DNA of 6,385 nucleotides from Nocardioidaceae bacterium (GCA_013696065.1 JACCZJ010000182.1:1-6385); one strand, 5' to 3'; shown: positions 1 to 5,993, counted from the first letter of the stretch. The notes: generated from the sequence alone by a model not told the origin. Translations and numbers: made by a program.

Positions 1-40
1 GTGCTGGCCTCTCAACGGGAGGCGACTGACCTCTCAGCGG
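1..40 (-). repeat. Pair of short dispersed repeats at the 3' end of the acyl-CoA ligase gene
   Basis: Read on the minus strand, two copies of a ~21-base unit lie head to tail. The inner copy (20-40) is diverged (CCGCTGAGAGGTCAGT core). The outer copy (1-18, cut by the window edge) has the core CCGTTGAGAGGCCAG. One extra base separates them, giving a period of 22. A 19-base stretch (4-22) is identical, in reverse complement, to 5300-5318 in the helicase gene. The TGA stop of the ligase gene (34-36) lies inside the inner copy. The sequence identity is directly visible. That this is a genome-wide repeat family is inference, and nothing is known here about how it spreads. Confidence 0.7.
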
Positions 41-1860
41 TAGAGGGTGTCGAGTTCGTCGCGATAGCGGTCCTCGACGACCCTGCGCTTGACCTTCATG
101 CTGGGCGTGATTTCACCCTCTTCAACCGACAGGTCATGGTCGAGGATGATGAACCGTTTGATCGTCTCCCAGCGGTTCAGCCGGGCGTTGAGTTGGTCGA
201 CATACCCCTGCACCATCTCACGCGCTTGGTCAGAGCCGGCGATCTCGGAGTATGACGATCCGGCGAGTCCGTTGCGTGCCGCCCACACGTCGATGGACTC
301 TGGGTCCAACGTCACGATCGCCGAGCAGAAGTTGCGCTCGTTGCCGTGCACCACGATCTGTCCCACGTAGGGACACACCGCCTTGAACTGCGCCTCGATG
401 CTCTGCGGCGCGACATATTTTCCGCCCGACGTCTTGAATAGGTCTTTCTTGCGATCGGTGATGCGCAGGAAACCGTCAGCGTCGACCTCGCCGATGTCGC
501 CGGTGTGTAACCACCCGTCGTCGACGACGTCGTCAGTGGCGACTGCTTGGTTGTGATACGCGTCCATCACGCCTGGCCCCTTGATGAGCACCTCACCATC
601 GTCGGCCAGCTTGACCTCCGTTCCGGGGAGCGGGGGCCCGACCGTGCCGAACTTGTAGTGCGACGGCAGGTTGAGGCAGCTGCCAGCCGATGTCTCGGTC
701 AGCCCATAACCCTCGAGAATCAAGATGTCGGCGGCGTGGAACCACTCGGCTATCTCGCGGTTCAACGCAGCCGCACCGGATACGAAGAACCGCACCCGCC
801 CGCCGAACCGGTCCCGGATCTTGGCAAACACCAGCCGGTCGAAAATGCGGTATTGGGCGGCAAGGTGTGGGGGCACCTTCTCGCCGGCCAGTCTGCGCCG
901 AGACACTTCTTTGCCAACGGCGAAAGCACGGTCGAAGATCTTCTTCTTCACCCCCCCTGCTTCAGCGGTCATGCGATGGATGCGGGCATGCGCCTTCTCG
1001 AATATTCGCGGCGCCGCCCCCATGAAGGTGGGACGCACGACGGCCATGTTCTCCACGATCTTTTCGACCCGGCCGTCGATAGCGGTCGAGAACCCGATGG
1101 CGAGCTGCGCGGTCAGCAACACCTTGCCGAAGGAATGCGCCAGCGGCAGCCACAGGAACTGGACGTCGTCGATCGACAAGATATCGAGCGCGTCCACCGC
1201 AGCACCTTCGTACGTCCAAGATGAGTGGCGCAATCGCACGCCCTTGGGCCGTCCCGTCGTACCCGAGGTGTACATCACGGTGGCGAGACTGGCGGGGCCA
1301 GTGCTGTCGACCCGGTCCCTGACGACGTTGGGTTGTTCGGCAAGGAGGGCCGTTCCCAAGGCTTCGAGGTCTTGCAGGTTGATGACCCAGTCGCCGTCGG
1401 TCGTACCGTCAAAGGTCACCACCTTGCTGAGAGCTGGCAGATCGGCTCGCCGCTCACGCAGCTTGGCGACCTGCTCGTCGTCGGCGGCGAAGGCGACGTG
1501 AGAGTCTGAGTCCGCGATGATGAAGGCCACGTCTTCGGGCCTGCTCGATGGATAGACGGTGGTGGTTGCTGCGCCAGCCGACATGATGGCCAGATCCGCG
1601 AGCACCCACTCGTAGCGGGTGCCGCTGTCGATAGCGACTCGCTGTTCGGGTCGCACGCCGAGCGCGATGAGCCCTGCCGAGAGTTTGACGACATGGTCAG
1701 CAACCTCCCCCCAGGTGACGGACTCCCACGTCTCACCTTCGGGGTAGGTATAGGCGTCACGGTCGCGGCTTACCTCGACCCGGTCGAAGAACATGCGGCC
1801 GACAGTGCCGGGCCGGTTGGCGATGATCGCCTCAGCGTTGCGCGTGGTCACCATAAGCAT
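34..1860 (-). CDS. Long-chain fatty-acid-CoA ligase (AMP-forming, ANL superfamily, FadD15-like)
   Basis: This enzyme activates fatty acids to acyl-AMP with ATP and transfers the acyl group to coenzyme A, feeding beta-oxidation or lipid synthesis in the cytoplasm or at the inner membrane face. Numbered from the ATG at 1858-1860 (608 residues, normal for the family), the sequence shows the phosphate-binding loop YTSGTTGRPKG (197-207), the adenine-pocket motif YGLTET (385-390), the TGD motif (453-455), the hinge region TDRKKD (about 468-473), and the C-terminal TPSMKVKRR with the expected catalytic Lys at about 589. The large insert after the P-loop and the C-terminal wording resemble mycobacterial FadD15. 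The frame is open back to a GTG at 2007, but the extra residues are Pro/Ser-rich and unlike the family. No start has a good ribosome-binding site. The ATG at 1852-1854 is an equally good candidate, with TACGGT just upstream as a possible -10 for a leaderless message. The exact fatty-acid substrate cannot be told. Confidence 0.93.
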   Translation of the reverse strand: MLMVTTRNAEAIIANRPGTVGRMFFDRVEVSRDRDAYTYPEGETWESVTWGEVADHVVKLSAGLIALGVRPEQRVAIDSGTRYEWVLADLAIMSAGAATTTVYPSSRPEDVAFIIADSDSHVAFAADDEQVAKLRERRADLPALSKVVTFDGTTDGDWVINLQDLEALGTALLAEQPNVVRDRVDSTGPASLATVMYTSGTTGRPKGVRLRHSSWTYEGAAVDALDILSIDDVQFLWLPLAHSFGKVLLTAQLAIGFSTAIDGRVEKIVENMAVVRPTFMGAAPRIFEKAHARIHRMTAEAGGVKKKIFDRAFAVGKEVSRRRLAGEKVPPHLAAQYRIFDRLVFAKIRDRFGGRVRFFVSGAAALNREIAEWFHAADILILEGYGLTETSAGSCLNLPSHYKFGTVGPPLPGTEVKLADDGEVLIKGPGVMDAYHNQAVATDDVVDDGWLHTGDIGEVDADGFLRITDRKKDLFKTSGGKYVAPQSIEAQFKAVCPYVGQIVVHGNERNFCSAIVTLDPESIDVWAARNGLAGSSYSEIAGSDQAREMVQGYVDQLNARLNRWETIKRFIILDHDLSVEEGEITPSMKVKRRVVEDRYRDELDTLYR

Positions 1861-2020
1861 GACCGTAGAGCAGAGTTGCGGCTCCGCGGTAGACATCCCA
1901 CGTTTGGCCGAGGTGCCGCCATGAGTTCGATCCTGGCAATCGTTCCCGCTAGTCACCAACTCCGCTCCCGGGCTAGGAGCAAACACGGGTACGCCGGGCG
2001 AGGGCACAACCTCTGGACAT

Positions 2021-2077
2021 GGGGCGGCCCTGGTGCTCTCGTTGTCTCAACACCAGGGCCTGGTTCGCCGCCGCCCC
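2021..2077 (-). terminator. Nested inverted repeat downstream of the second GAF-ANTAR gene, probable terminator
   Basis: GGCCCTGGTG (2026-2035) and CACCAGGGCC (2051-2060) form a perfect 10-bp stem around a 15-base loop. An outer pair GGGGCGG (2021-2027) and CCGCCCC (2071-2077) is also perfect but shares two bases with the inner stem, so the two would compete or interlock. The inner stem starts 68 bases after the TGA of the 2129-2821 gene. There is no U-tract on either strand. Actinobacterial intrinsic terminators often lack one, so a terminator is the simplest reading, but an RNA-stability or regulatory hairpin is possible. The same hairpin recurs at 2894-2927. Confidence 0.6.
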
Positions 2078-2128
2078 GGAGCGGTCAGGCGACCCTGTGA
2101 CGCCAGTGCCCCGATAAAGCCGGCTTAG

Positions 2129-2821
2129 TCACGAAGCGATCCGCTTGCTGCGCTCCACCAATAACTCTTCGGCAACGAGACTCACTTTGACGTTGCGGGA
2201 TTGGGAGACGCGCACCAAGAAGGCGAAGGCCTGCTCTTCGTCCAGCGCGTATCGCTGCATGACGACGCCGATGGCCTTGCCGATGATGTTCCGCGTGGCC
2301 AAAGCCTCTTTGAGGGTCTCCACGGTGCGCGAAAACCCCATGGCTACCGAAGCGTGGGTAGCGAAAAGTTCCGCGATGTGCATGGTTTCGTCGAAGGCTC
2401 CCCGCCTGCGCGAGTAGAGGTTGAGAGCTGCGTGCGACGTGTCGCTCTCATAGATTTGCACCGCCATTTGGCAGTGGAAGCCGAGCGCGACTGCATGCGG
2501 CCCATACCTCGGCCACTGCTGGTCATCTGCTAGATCATCCGAACGCATCGTCCGCTGGTATTTGATGGCGTCGACGCAGGGGCCTTCGTCGAGCTCATAC
2601 TGCAGTTCGTCCGGCCTGCAGACCGACTCCGACGTAGGGGCGACGGTGGCGATCTGACCGTCGGGGCCTGTGATCGAGATGCTGGCCTCGTCAACACCCG
2701 GGATGACCTCGCAGGCGGTACGAGTGATCTTGGTGAGCGTGTCGTCTGCCTCGGGACGAGTCCGCAACGCGTCGGCGACTTGGTTCATCACGTCGACGAC
2801 TGCCGTCGCATTGTCGCTCAT
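2129..2821 (-). CDS. GAF and ANTAR domain-containing RNA-binding regulator (copy B)
   Basis: The 230-residue product has an N-terminal GAF sensor domain (about residues 15-165, with the DEGPCVDA stretch at 78-85 and AALNLYS at 131-137) and a C-terminal ANTAR domain (about 169-222: ETLKEALATRNIIGKAIGVV, then the DEEQAFAFL helix and a final amphipathic helix). ANTAR domains bind paired hairpins in nascent RNA and prevent termination. The GAF domain should gate this in response to a ligand or redox signal, which is unknown here. There is no receiver domain or kinase, so it is not a classical response regulator. The start at 2821 is fixed by a very strong Shine-Dalgarno sequence. It is paralogous to the upstream neighbour 2992-3687 over its whole length, with roughly three residues in five identical by eye. 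It carries four cysteines (37, 68, 82, 117), whereas the neighbour has only the one matching Cys82. Its RNA target is not evident. Confidence 0.95.
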   Translation of the reverse strand: MSDNATAVVDVMNQVADALRTRPEADDTLTKITRTACEVIPGVDEASISITGPDGQIATVAPTSESVCRPDELQYELDEGPCVDAIKYQRTMRSDDLADDQQWPRYGPHAVALGFHCQMAVQIYESDTSHAALNLYSRRRGAFDETMHIAELFATHASVAMGFSRTVETLKEALATRNIIGKAIGVVMQRYALDEEQAFAFLVRVSQSRNVKVSLVAEELLVERSKRIAS

Positions 2822-2825
2822 GACT

Positions 2826-2831
2826 CCTCCT
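2826..2831 (-). promoter_or_regulatory. Ribosome-binding site of GAF-ANTAR copy B
   Basis: On the minus strand AGGAGG stands 4 bases before the ATG at 2821, extended to AGGAGGAG. It is the strongest Shine-Dalgarno match in the window and settles the start. The paralogous copy A has no comparable site, which suggests B is translated more efficiently. Confidence 0.85.
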
Positions 2832-2851
2832 GCATGCCCAACGTCTCGTTC

Positions 2852-2867
2852 ATGCTGACGACAGCAT
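2852..2867 (-). promoter_or_regulatory. Small perfect hairpin in the leader of GAF-ANTAR copy B
   Basis: ATGCTG and CAGCAT form a perfect 6-bp stem with a 4-base loop, ending about 30 bases before the start codon. It abuts the GTTGACTA octamer (2867-2874). It could be an operator half-site pair or a leader RNA hairpin. The loop has four bases, so it does not fit the six-base loops of known ANTAR target RNAs. Function is unproven. Confidence 0.35.
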
Positions 2868-2893
2868 AGTCAACCCGCAATGACGCAGGGGTC

Positions 2894-2927
2894 GGCCCTG
2901 GTGCGTGTTTGTCTCACCACCAGGGCC
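2894..2927 (-). terminator. Hairpin downstream of the first GAF-ANTAR gene, probable terminator
   Basis: GGCCCTGGTG (2894-2903) and CACCAGGGCC (2918-2927) make a perfect 10-bp stem around a 14-base loop, 64 bases after the stop of the 2992-3687 gene. Stem and part of the loop (TTGTCTCA on the plus strand, 2909-2916) are the same as in the hairpin at 2026-2060, which stands in the same place behind the paralogous gene. No U-tract follows. It most likely ends transcription of copy A before copy B. Confidence 0.6.
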
Positions 2928-2991
2928 TGGGTGTCGCAGTGTCCGGGCAACGCGGCGACCTTCAGGGCGTAGTGCCCCGGTCAGGGCCGCT

Positions 2992-3687
2992 TCAATCACT
3001 CGGGAGCTCGCCCGGCCCGGCTTGGGCGATGATCTGCTCGGCGACCACCCGAAGCTTGACGTTGCTGGACTGTGAGACGCGCACCAAGAAGCTGAAAGCG
3101 TGCTCCTCATCCAAGTCATAGCGCTCCATCGTCATACCGATGGCGAGGCCAATGGCATTACGGGTGCCGAGTGCGTCCTTGAGGGTCTCGACGCTGCGTG
3201 AGAAGCCCAGTGCCACGGCGGCATGAGAAGCGAAGAGCTCCGCGATGTGAGTCGTCTCGTCGAACGCCCCTTCGCTCGCGGAGTAGAGGTTGAGCGCGGC
3301 ACTCGACGACCGGGTGGCGTAGATGTGCACCGCCATTTGGCCGGCGAGACCAAGAGTTGCGGCTCTAGGCCCGTAAGCGGGCCAGCGTTGGTCCGTGCCT
3401 ACATGTCCGGTGTGCACCGTCACGCCGGAGCGCACCGCGTCGACACAAGGACCCTCGTCGAATTCATACTGCACAATGTCGGCTTGAGAGATGACCTCGT
3501 CAGTGGGGGCGAGCGTCACTAGCGAGCCATTGGGAGCGACGAAAGAAATGCTCGCGAAGTCGACCCCTGGCAACTTTTCGCTCGCCAACCCTGTGACGAT
3601 CTCTAACGTGTCATCGCCTTCGGGCCGGGCGCGCAGAGAAGCGGCCACCTCCCTCATCAACCCGACAAGCTCGATCTCGGTGCTCAT
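2992..3687 (-). CDS. GAF and ANTAR domain-containing RNA-binding regulator (copy A)
   Basis: The 231-residue product has the same plan as its downstream paralogue: a GAF sensor domain (about 15-165, with DEGPCVDA at 77-84 and AALNLYS at 130-136) and a C-terminal ANTAR domain (about 168-221: ETLKDALGTRNAIGLAIGMT, the DEEHAFSFL helix and KLRVVAEQII). By family knowledge it should bind RNA hairpins as an antiterminator under control of the GAF domain. The ligand and target are unknown. The start at 3687 matches the paralogue's N-terminus (MST... versus MSD..., both followed by a MxxVAxxLRxRPExDDTL pattern). However, its ribosome-binding site is poor: AAGGA lies only one base before the ATG. It contains a single cysteine (Cys81). 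The C-terminal ten or so residues differ fully from copy B, as expected for an unconstrained tail. The gene lies 147 bases behind the helicase. Confidence 0.94.
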   Translation of the reverse strand: MSTEIELVGLMREVAASLRARPEGDDTLEIVTGLASEKLPGVDFASISFVAPNGSLVTLAPTDEVISQADIVQYEFDEGPCVDAVRSGVTVHTGHVGTDQRWPAYGPRAATLGLAGQMAVHIYATRSSSAALNLYSASEGAFDETTHIAELFASHAAVALGFSRSVETLKDALGTRNAIGLAIGMTMERYDLDEEHAFSFLVRVSQSSNVKLRVVAEQIIAQAGPGELPSD

Positions 3688-3709
3688 GTCCTTGCTCTTG
3701 CTCCCTGGT

Positions 3710-3719
3710 GGTCATGACC
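3710..3719. promoter_or_regulatory. Ten-base palindrome upstream of GAF-ANTAR copy A
   Basis: GGTCATGACC is a perfect palindrome 22 bases before the start codon of the 2992-3687 gene. It lies next to the GTTGACTA octamer (3724-3731 read on the minus strand) and could be an operator. Perfect 10-mers of this kind also arise by chance, and no repressor is indicated. Confidence 0.25.
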
Positions 3720-3772
3720 CCGTTAGTCAACGACGCGAGCGGCCAGAACTCCGCTGCCTGCGAGACCTATGC

Positions 3773-3834
3773 CTTTCTGCGTGCACTCTACCCGCAGAGG
3801 CAGTGCATGGACACCACCAGATTTGGGCAGAAAG
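3773..3834 (-). terminator. Inverted repeat directly behind the helicase stop codon
   Basis: CTTTCTGC (3773-3780) and GCAGAAAG (3827-3834) are perfect inverted repeats, the second touching the helicase stop codon. Between them TGCACT (3782-3787) and AGTGCA (3802-3807) form an inner 6-bp stem. The arms are far apart, and only weak U-richness follows, so this is a possible but not convincing terminator. Confidence 0.3.
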
Positions 3835-5436
3835 CTAGCGGCCTCGTCGCCTTTGACTTGGTCGTGCTCCCGTCGAAAAAGCTGCGGCGCTCGACGCCCC
3901 CGTCGCTGCCGAGCCTGCCCGTCCCCGCGAGGCAGACTGCCCCGACGTCCGCCTGGTCGAGCTGTCGGACGTGCGCCCGTCTGAAGCCCGGTTCGTCGGC
4001 TCCGTTGATCGGCGTCGACTCGCGCCCTGCCCCTTTGCGTGACTCGTGCCTTGGCTCTTTGCTTTTCGCCGCGCGCCACTCCTGTCGCGGTTTCGCTCAT
4101 CGCCGGGCACATGGGCGGCGGGAGCCGTGTAGACGAGCTCACGGTCACCGGGAGCGATCTCGGAGAGAAGCGGGTGGCCGGCCGCCAGCCTGGTGATGGT
4201 CGGCTTGATGCCTGCCCTGCGGGCAAGGTCGCGTACGTCGGAGACCTGGGCGTCGGTCATCAATGTCACCACGGTTCCCTGCGCACCTGCTCGCGCGGTT
4301 CGGCCGGAGCGGTGGAGGTATGCCTTGTGCTCGACCGGGGGGTCGGCGTGCACGACGAGCGACACGTCGTCGACGTGGATGCCGCGCGCCGCGATATCGG
4401 TCGCTACCAACGTATTGGTGCTGCCGTCGGAGAAGGCGGTGAGGTTGCGGGTGCGGGCGTTCTGGGACAGGTTCCCGTGCAGCTCCAAAGCCGGCACACC
4501 CGCAGCCGTGAGTTTGCGAGCCAGGGTCTTGGCGCCGTGCTTGGTGCGGGTGAATACGAGGGTGCGCCCAGGGGCCGAAGCGAGATCCACCAGGACCGGG
4601 ACCCTGGAATCGCCAGCGACGTGAAGCACGTGGTGAGACATCGCTGTCACCGGCGACTTCGCTGAGTCGACGCTGTGGGTGACGGGGTTGTTCAGGAAGC
4701 GCTTGACCAAGACATCGACGCCGGCGTCCAAGGTGGCCGAGAACAGCAACCGCTGCCCATTGCGGGGGGTCTTGTCGAGCAGTCGTCGTACGACGGGGAG
4801 GAAGCCCAGGTCAGCCATGTGGTCGGCCTCGTCCAGAACGGTGATTTCGATCGAGTCGAGATTCGCGTGACCGGTCTGCACATGGTCGGCCAGGCGGCCA
4901 GGGCAGGCCACCACGATGTCGACGCCCGCTCTGAGCCCACTGATCTGGGGCTGGGCGCCGACTCCCCCGAACACGGTGAGCGTGCGGAGGCCTAGTGTCT
5001 TGGCGAGGGGCGCGATAGCTGCGTCGATCTGGCTCGCGAGTTCGCGGGTGGGTGCCAGGATCAGCGCGCGCGGCCGGTTGGGCCGGCGCTTCGACGAGCT
5101 GGCGGTAAGACGGGCCAACATGGGCAGCACGAAGGCGTATGTCTTGCCCGAGCCGGTCCGGCCACGCCCGAGGACATCTCGGCCAGCCAGCGCGTCGGGC
5201 AGCGTCGCTGTTTGGATGGGGAAGGGCGCGGTGATTCCGGTGGCCTCGAGGGCAGTCACCAGACCTGGAGGCAGTCCCAGCTCAGCAAAGCCCACCCCTC
5301 CTCCCGTTGAGAGGCCAGTTACCTCCGTTGAGAGGCCAGTTACCTCCGCGCGACCTTTCGAGGAAGGTGAAGCCGCGTGACCATCCGGTGAGGTTGTGGT
5401 TGTGGGTGCATACGTGTGGGGGCGGGGGGCCGCCAT
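3835..5436 (-). CDS. DEAD-box ATP-dependent RNA helicase
   Basis: This 533-residue protein is an RNA-unwinding ATPase of superfamily 2, expected to act in ribosome assembly, mRNA turnover or cold adaptation. All core motifs are present: Q motif PFPIQ (71-75), motif I GRTGSGKT (92-99), Ia PTRELASQI (129-137), Ib CPGR (178-181), II DEAD (202-205), III SAT (233-235), IV LVFTRTKHG (293-301), V TDIAARG (346-352) and VI HRSGRTARAG (375-384). Residues 445-533 are a low-complexity, Arg/Ser/Gly-rich basic tail, probably for RNA binding. The N-terminal 48 residues are also low-complexity and contain a 7-residue tandem repeat, VTGLSTE (32-38) then VTGLST (39-44). It is encoded by a 21-base DNA repeat that recurs in inverse orientation at the left end of the window. 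The start is supported by GGAG six bases upstream. The GRGRTGSGKT form of motif I is common in actinobacterial helicases of this type; I do not assign a specific gene name. Confidence 0.95.
   Translation of the reverse strand: MAAPRPHTYAPTTTTSPDGHAASPSSKGRAEVTGLSTEVTGLSTGGGVGFAELGLPPGLVTALEATGITAPFPIQTATLPDALAGRDVLGRGRTGSGKTYAFVLPMLARLTASSSKRRPNRPRALILAPTRELASQIDAAIAPLAKTLGLRTLTVFGGVGAQPQISGLRAGVDIVVACPGRLADHVQTGHANLDSIEITVLDEADHMADLGFLPVVRRLLDKTPRNGQRLLFSATLDAGVDVLVKRFLNNPVTHSVDSAKSPVTAMSHHVLHVAGDSRVPVLVDLASAPGRTLVFTRTKHGAKTLARKLTAAGVPALELHGNLSQNARTRNLTAFSDGSTNTLVATDIAARGIHVDDVSLVVHADPPVEHKAYLHRSGRTARAGAQGTVVTLMTDAQVSDVRDLARRAGIKPTITRLAAGHPLLSEIAPGDRELVYTAPAAHVPGDERNRDRSGARRKAKSQGTSHAKGQGASRRRSTEPTNRASDGRTSDSSTRRTSGQSASRGRAGSAATGASSAAAFSTGARPSQRRRGR
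5304..5345 (+). repeat. Tandem pair of 21-base repeats inside the helicase N-terminus
   Basis: Two identical 21-base units (5304-5324 and 5325-5345) share the core CCGTTGAGAGGCCAGT. The unit length is a multiple of three, so the helicase frame is kept and gains the peptide VTGLSTE nearly twice. The same unit occurs in reverse orientation at 1-40. Relative to transcription the two sites are opposite: antisense here, sense behind the ligase. Confidence 0.85.
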
Positions 5437-5442
5437 GAACTA

Positions 5443-5446
5443 CTCC
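5443..5446 (-). promoter_or_regulatory. Ribosome-binding site of the helicase
   Basis: On the minus strand GGAG stands six bases before the ATG at 5434-5436. It supports this start over a later one that would skip the repeat-encoded peptide. Confidence 0.65.
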
Positions 5447-5604
5447 GAACTCAAAGAGGGTCGTCCTGCCCGGCGCGGGCCGAAGCCGTCGCGACACGTG
5501 GGGGTCCGACATATAACACGGCCCGAGGCAGAACTGAGCGGGCCGACGTAACCACTCTATAGGCTCGGCGCTCGCGCAAGGCGCCAATCGGACCTCAGCA
5601 CGGT

Positions 5605-5666
5605 GTGATCTGGGCGACTCGCCGGCCCACTAGGGGACTGGGTGATCCGGCGACTCGTCGGCGCAA
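5605..5666. repeat. Imperfect 37-base tandem repeat
   Basis: GTGATCTGGGCGACTCGCCGG (shown in part; unit starts at 5605) recurs with a one-base gap and a few changes from 5642 (GTGATCCGGCGACTCGTCGG). The spacing is 37 bases. A much shorter echo (GTGAGCCGAC) follows near 5679. No coding potential or known element is apparent. Confidence 0.5.
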
Positions 5667-5696
5667 CACGGGGGCCGGGTGAGCCGACGGTTAGGA

Positions 5697-5799
5697 CGTG
5701 TCTTCTAAGTCGGTGAGCCAGCGCATCACGGCTGCGAGAACGAGGGCCTGGGCCCAGAGGCTCCACGGGCCGAGGCGGCGGGGGTGCCTTGGTTCATGC
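5697..5799 (-). pseudogene. C-terminal tail of an unidentified protein, possible insertion-sequence remnant
   Basis: On the minus strand an open frame without a start runs to a TAA at 5694-5696 region and reads ...RRLGPWSLWAQALVLAAV, then MRWLTDLEDTS and stop. The hydrophobic, aromatic-rich wording and sharp end look like a real protein tail and not random translation. The last codons (GACTTAGAAGACACGTCC) could double as a terminal inverted repeat, as happens in some IS5-like elements. I do not recognise a specific family, and the upstream part is absent, replaced by the permease fragment in another frame. Confidence 0.35.
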
Positions 5800-5983
5800 G
5801 CCGAGGGCGACCCCGGCCAGCGTCAGCCGGACGGGCGTCGCGCCACCCCGGCCGACACCGCCGATCAGGTAGACAGCGGACCGTTGCCGCGACCGCGTCG
5901 ACGAGGGAGAACCAGACGTACTGCTCGAAGATGGTTAGATCGAGCGAGGCGACGCTGACTGAGACCGCGAAGGCGGCCCCCGC
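5797..5983 (-). pseudogene. Fragment of a FecCD-type iron-siderophore ABC permease, frameshifted
   Basis: Translated on the minus strand, 5983-5879 reads AGAAFAVSVSVASLDLTIFE, then QYVWFSLVDAVAATV. After one extra base at about 5878, the reading continues AVYLIGGV and GRGGATPVRLTLAGVALGA down to 5797. The joined 62 residues match the mid-part of FecCD permeases, where NAGAAFAV, GYVWFA and GRGGATPVRLxLAGVA occur in this order and spacing. The length is exactly 62 codons plus one base, so a single-base insertion explains the frameshift. The family's usual length is about 330 residues. The N-terminal and C-terminal parts are missing, and TGA or TAG codons stand at both edges. It cannot make a transporter and is a remnant of a lost uptake gene. 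Confidence 0.75.
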
Positions 5984-5989
5984 CTAGAC

Positions 5990-5993
5990 GGAG
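5990..5993 (+). promoter_or_regulatory. Ribosome-binding site of the uvrA-like gene
   Basis: GGAG ends five bases before the ATG at 5999-6001, which fixes the start of the partial gene at the right edge. Confidence 0.75.

Noticed and set aside
547..1224. Long plus-strand open frame (225 codons) opposite the acyl-CoA ligase
   Set aside because: It is the antisense shadow of a gene with complete ANL motifs. The translation has no recognisable domain, as is common opposite GC-rich genes.
1861..2007. N-terminal extension of the ligase to the GTG at 2007
   Set aside because: The added 49 residues are Pro/Ser-rich, do not resemble the family N-terminus and have no good ribosome-binding site.
3785..3798. 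Hairpin CTCT-ACCCGC-AGAG with a six-base loop as an ANTAR target RNA
   Set aside because: Known ANTAR RNAs have two such hairpins with A at loop position 1 and G at position 4. On the minus strand this loop reads GCGGGT, the stem is only 4 bp and no second hexaloop is adjacent.
3723..4226. Minus-strand open frame of 167 codons overlapping the helicase 3' end
   Set aside because: It is another frame of the Arg/Ser-rich helicase tail, with no domain of its own.
5304..5345. CRISPR-like array
   Set aside because: The 21-base units are directly adjacent with no spacers, only two copies exist, and they lie inside a coding frame.
5557..5766. Minus-strand open frame of 69 codons
   Set aside because: It is Arg/Ser/Pro-rich with no family resemblance, and reads a different frame from the tail at 5697-5799.
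5698..5987. Plus-strand open frames at 5698-5958 and 5784-5987
   Set aside because: They are Arg/Pro-rich with no domain, and overlap opposite-strand remnants that show real protein-family wording.
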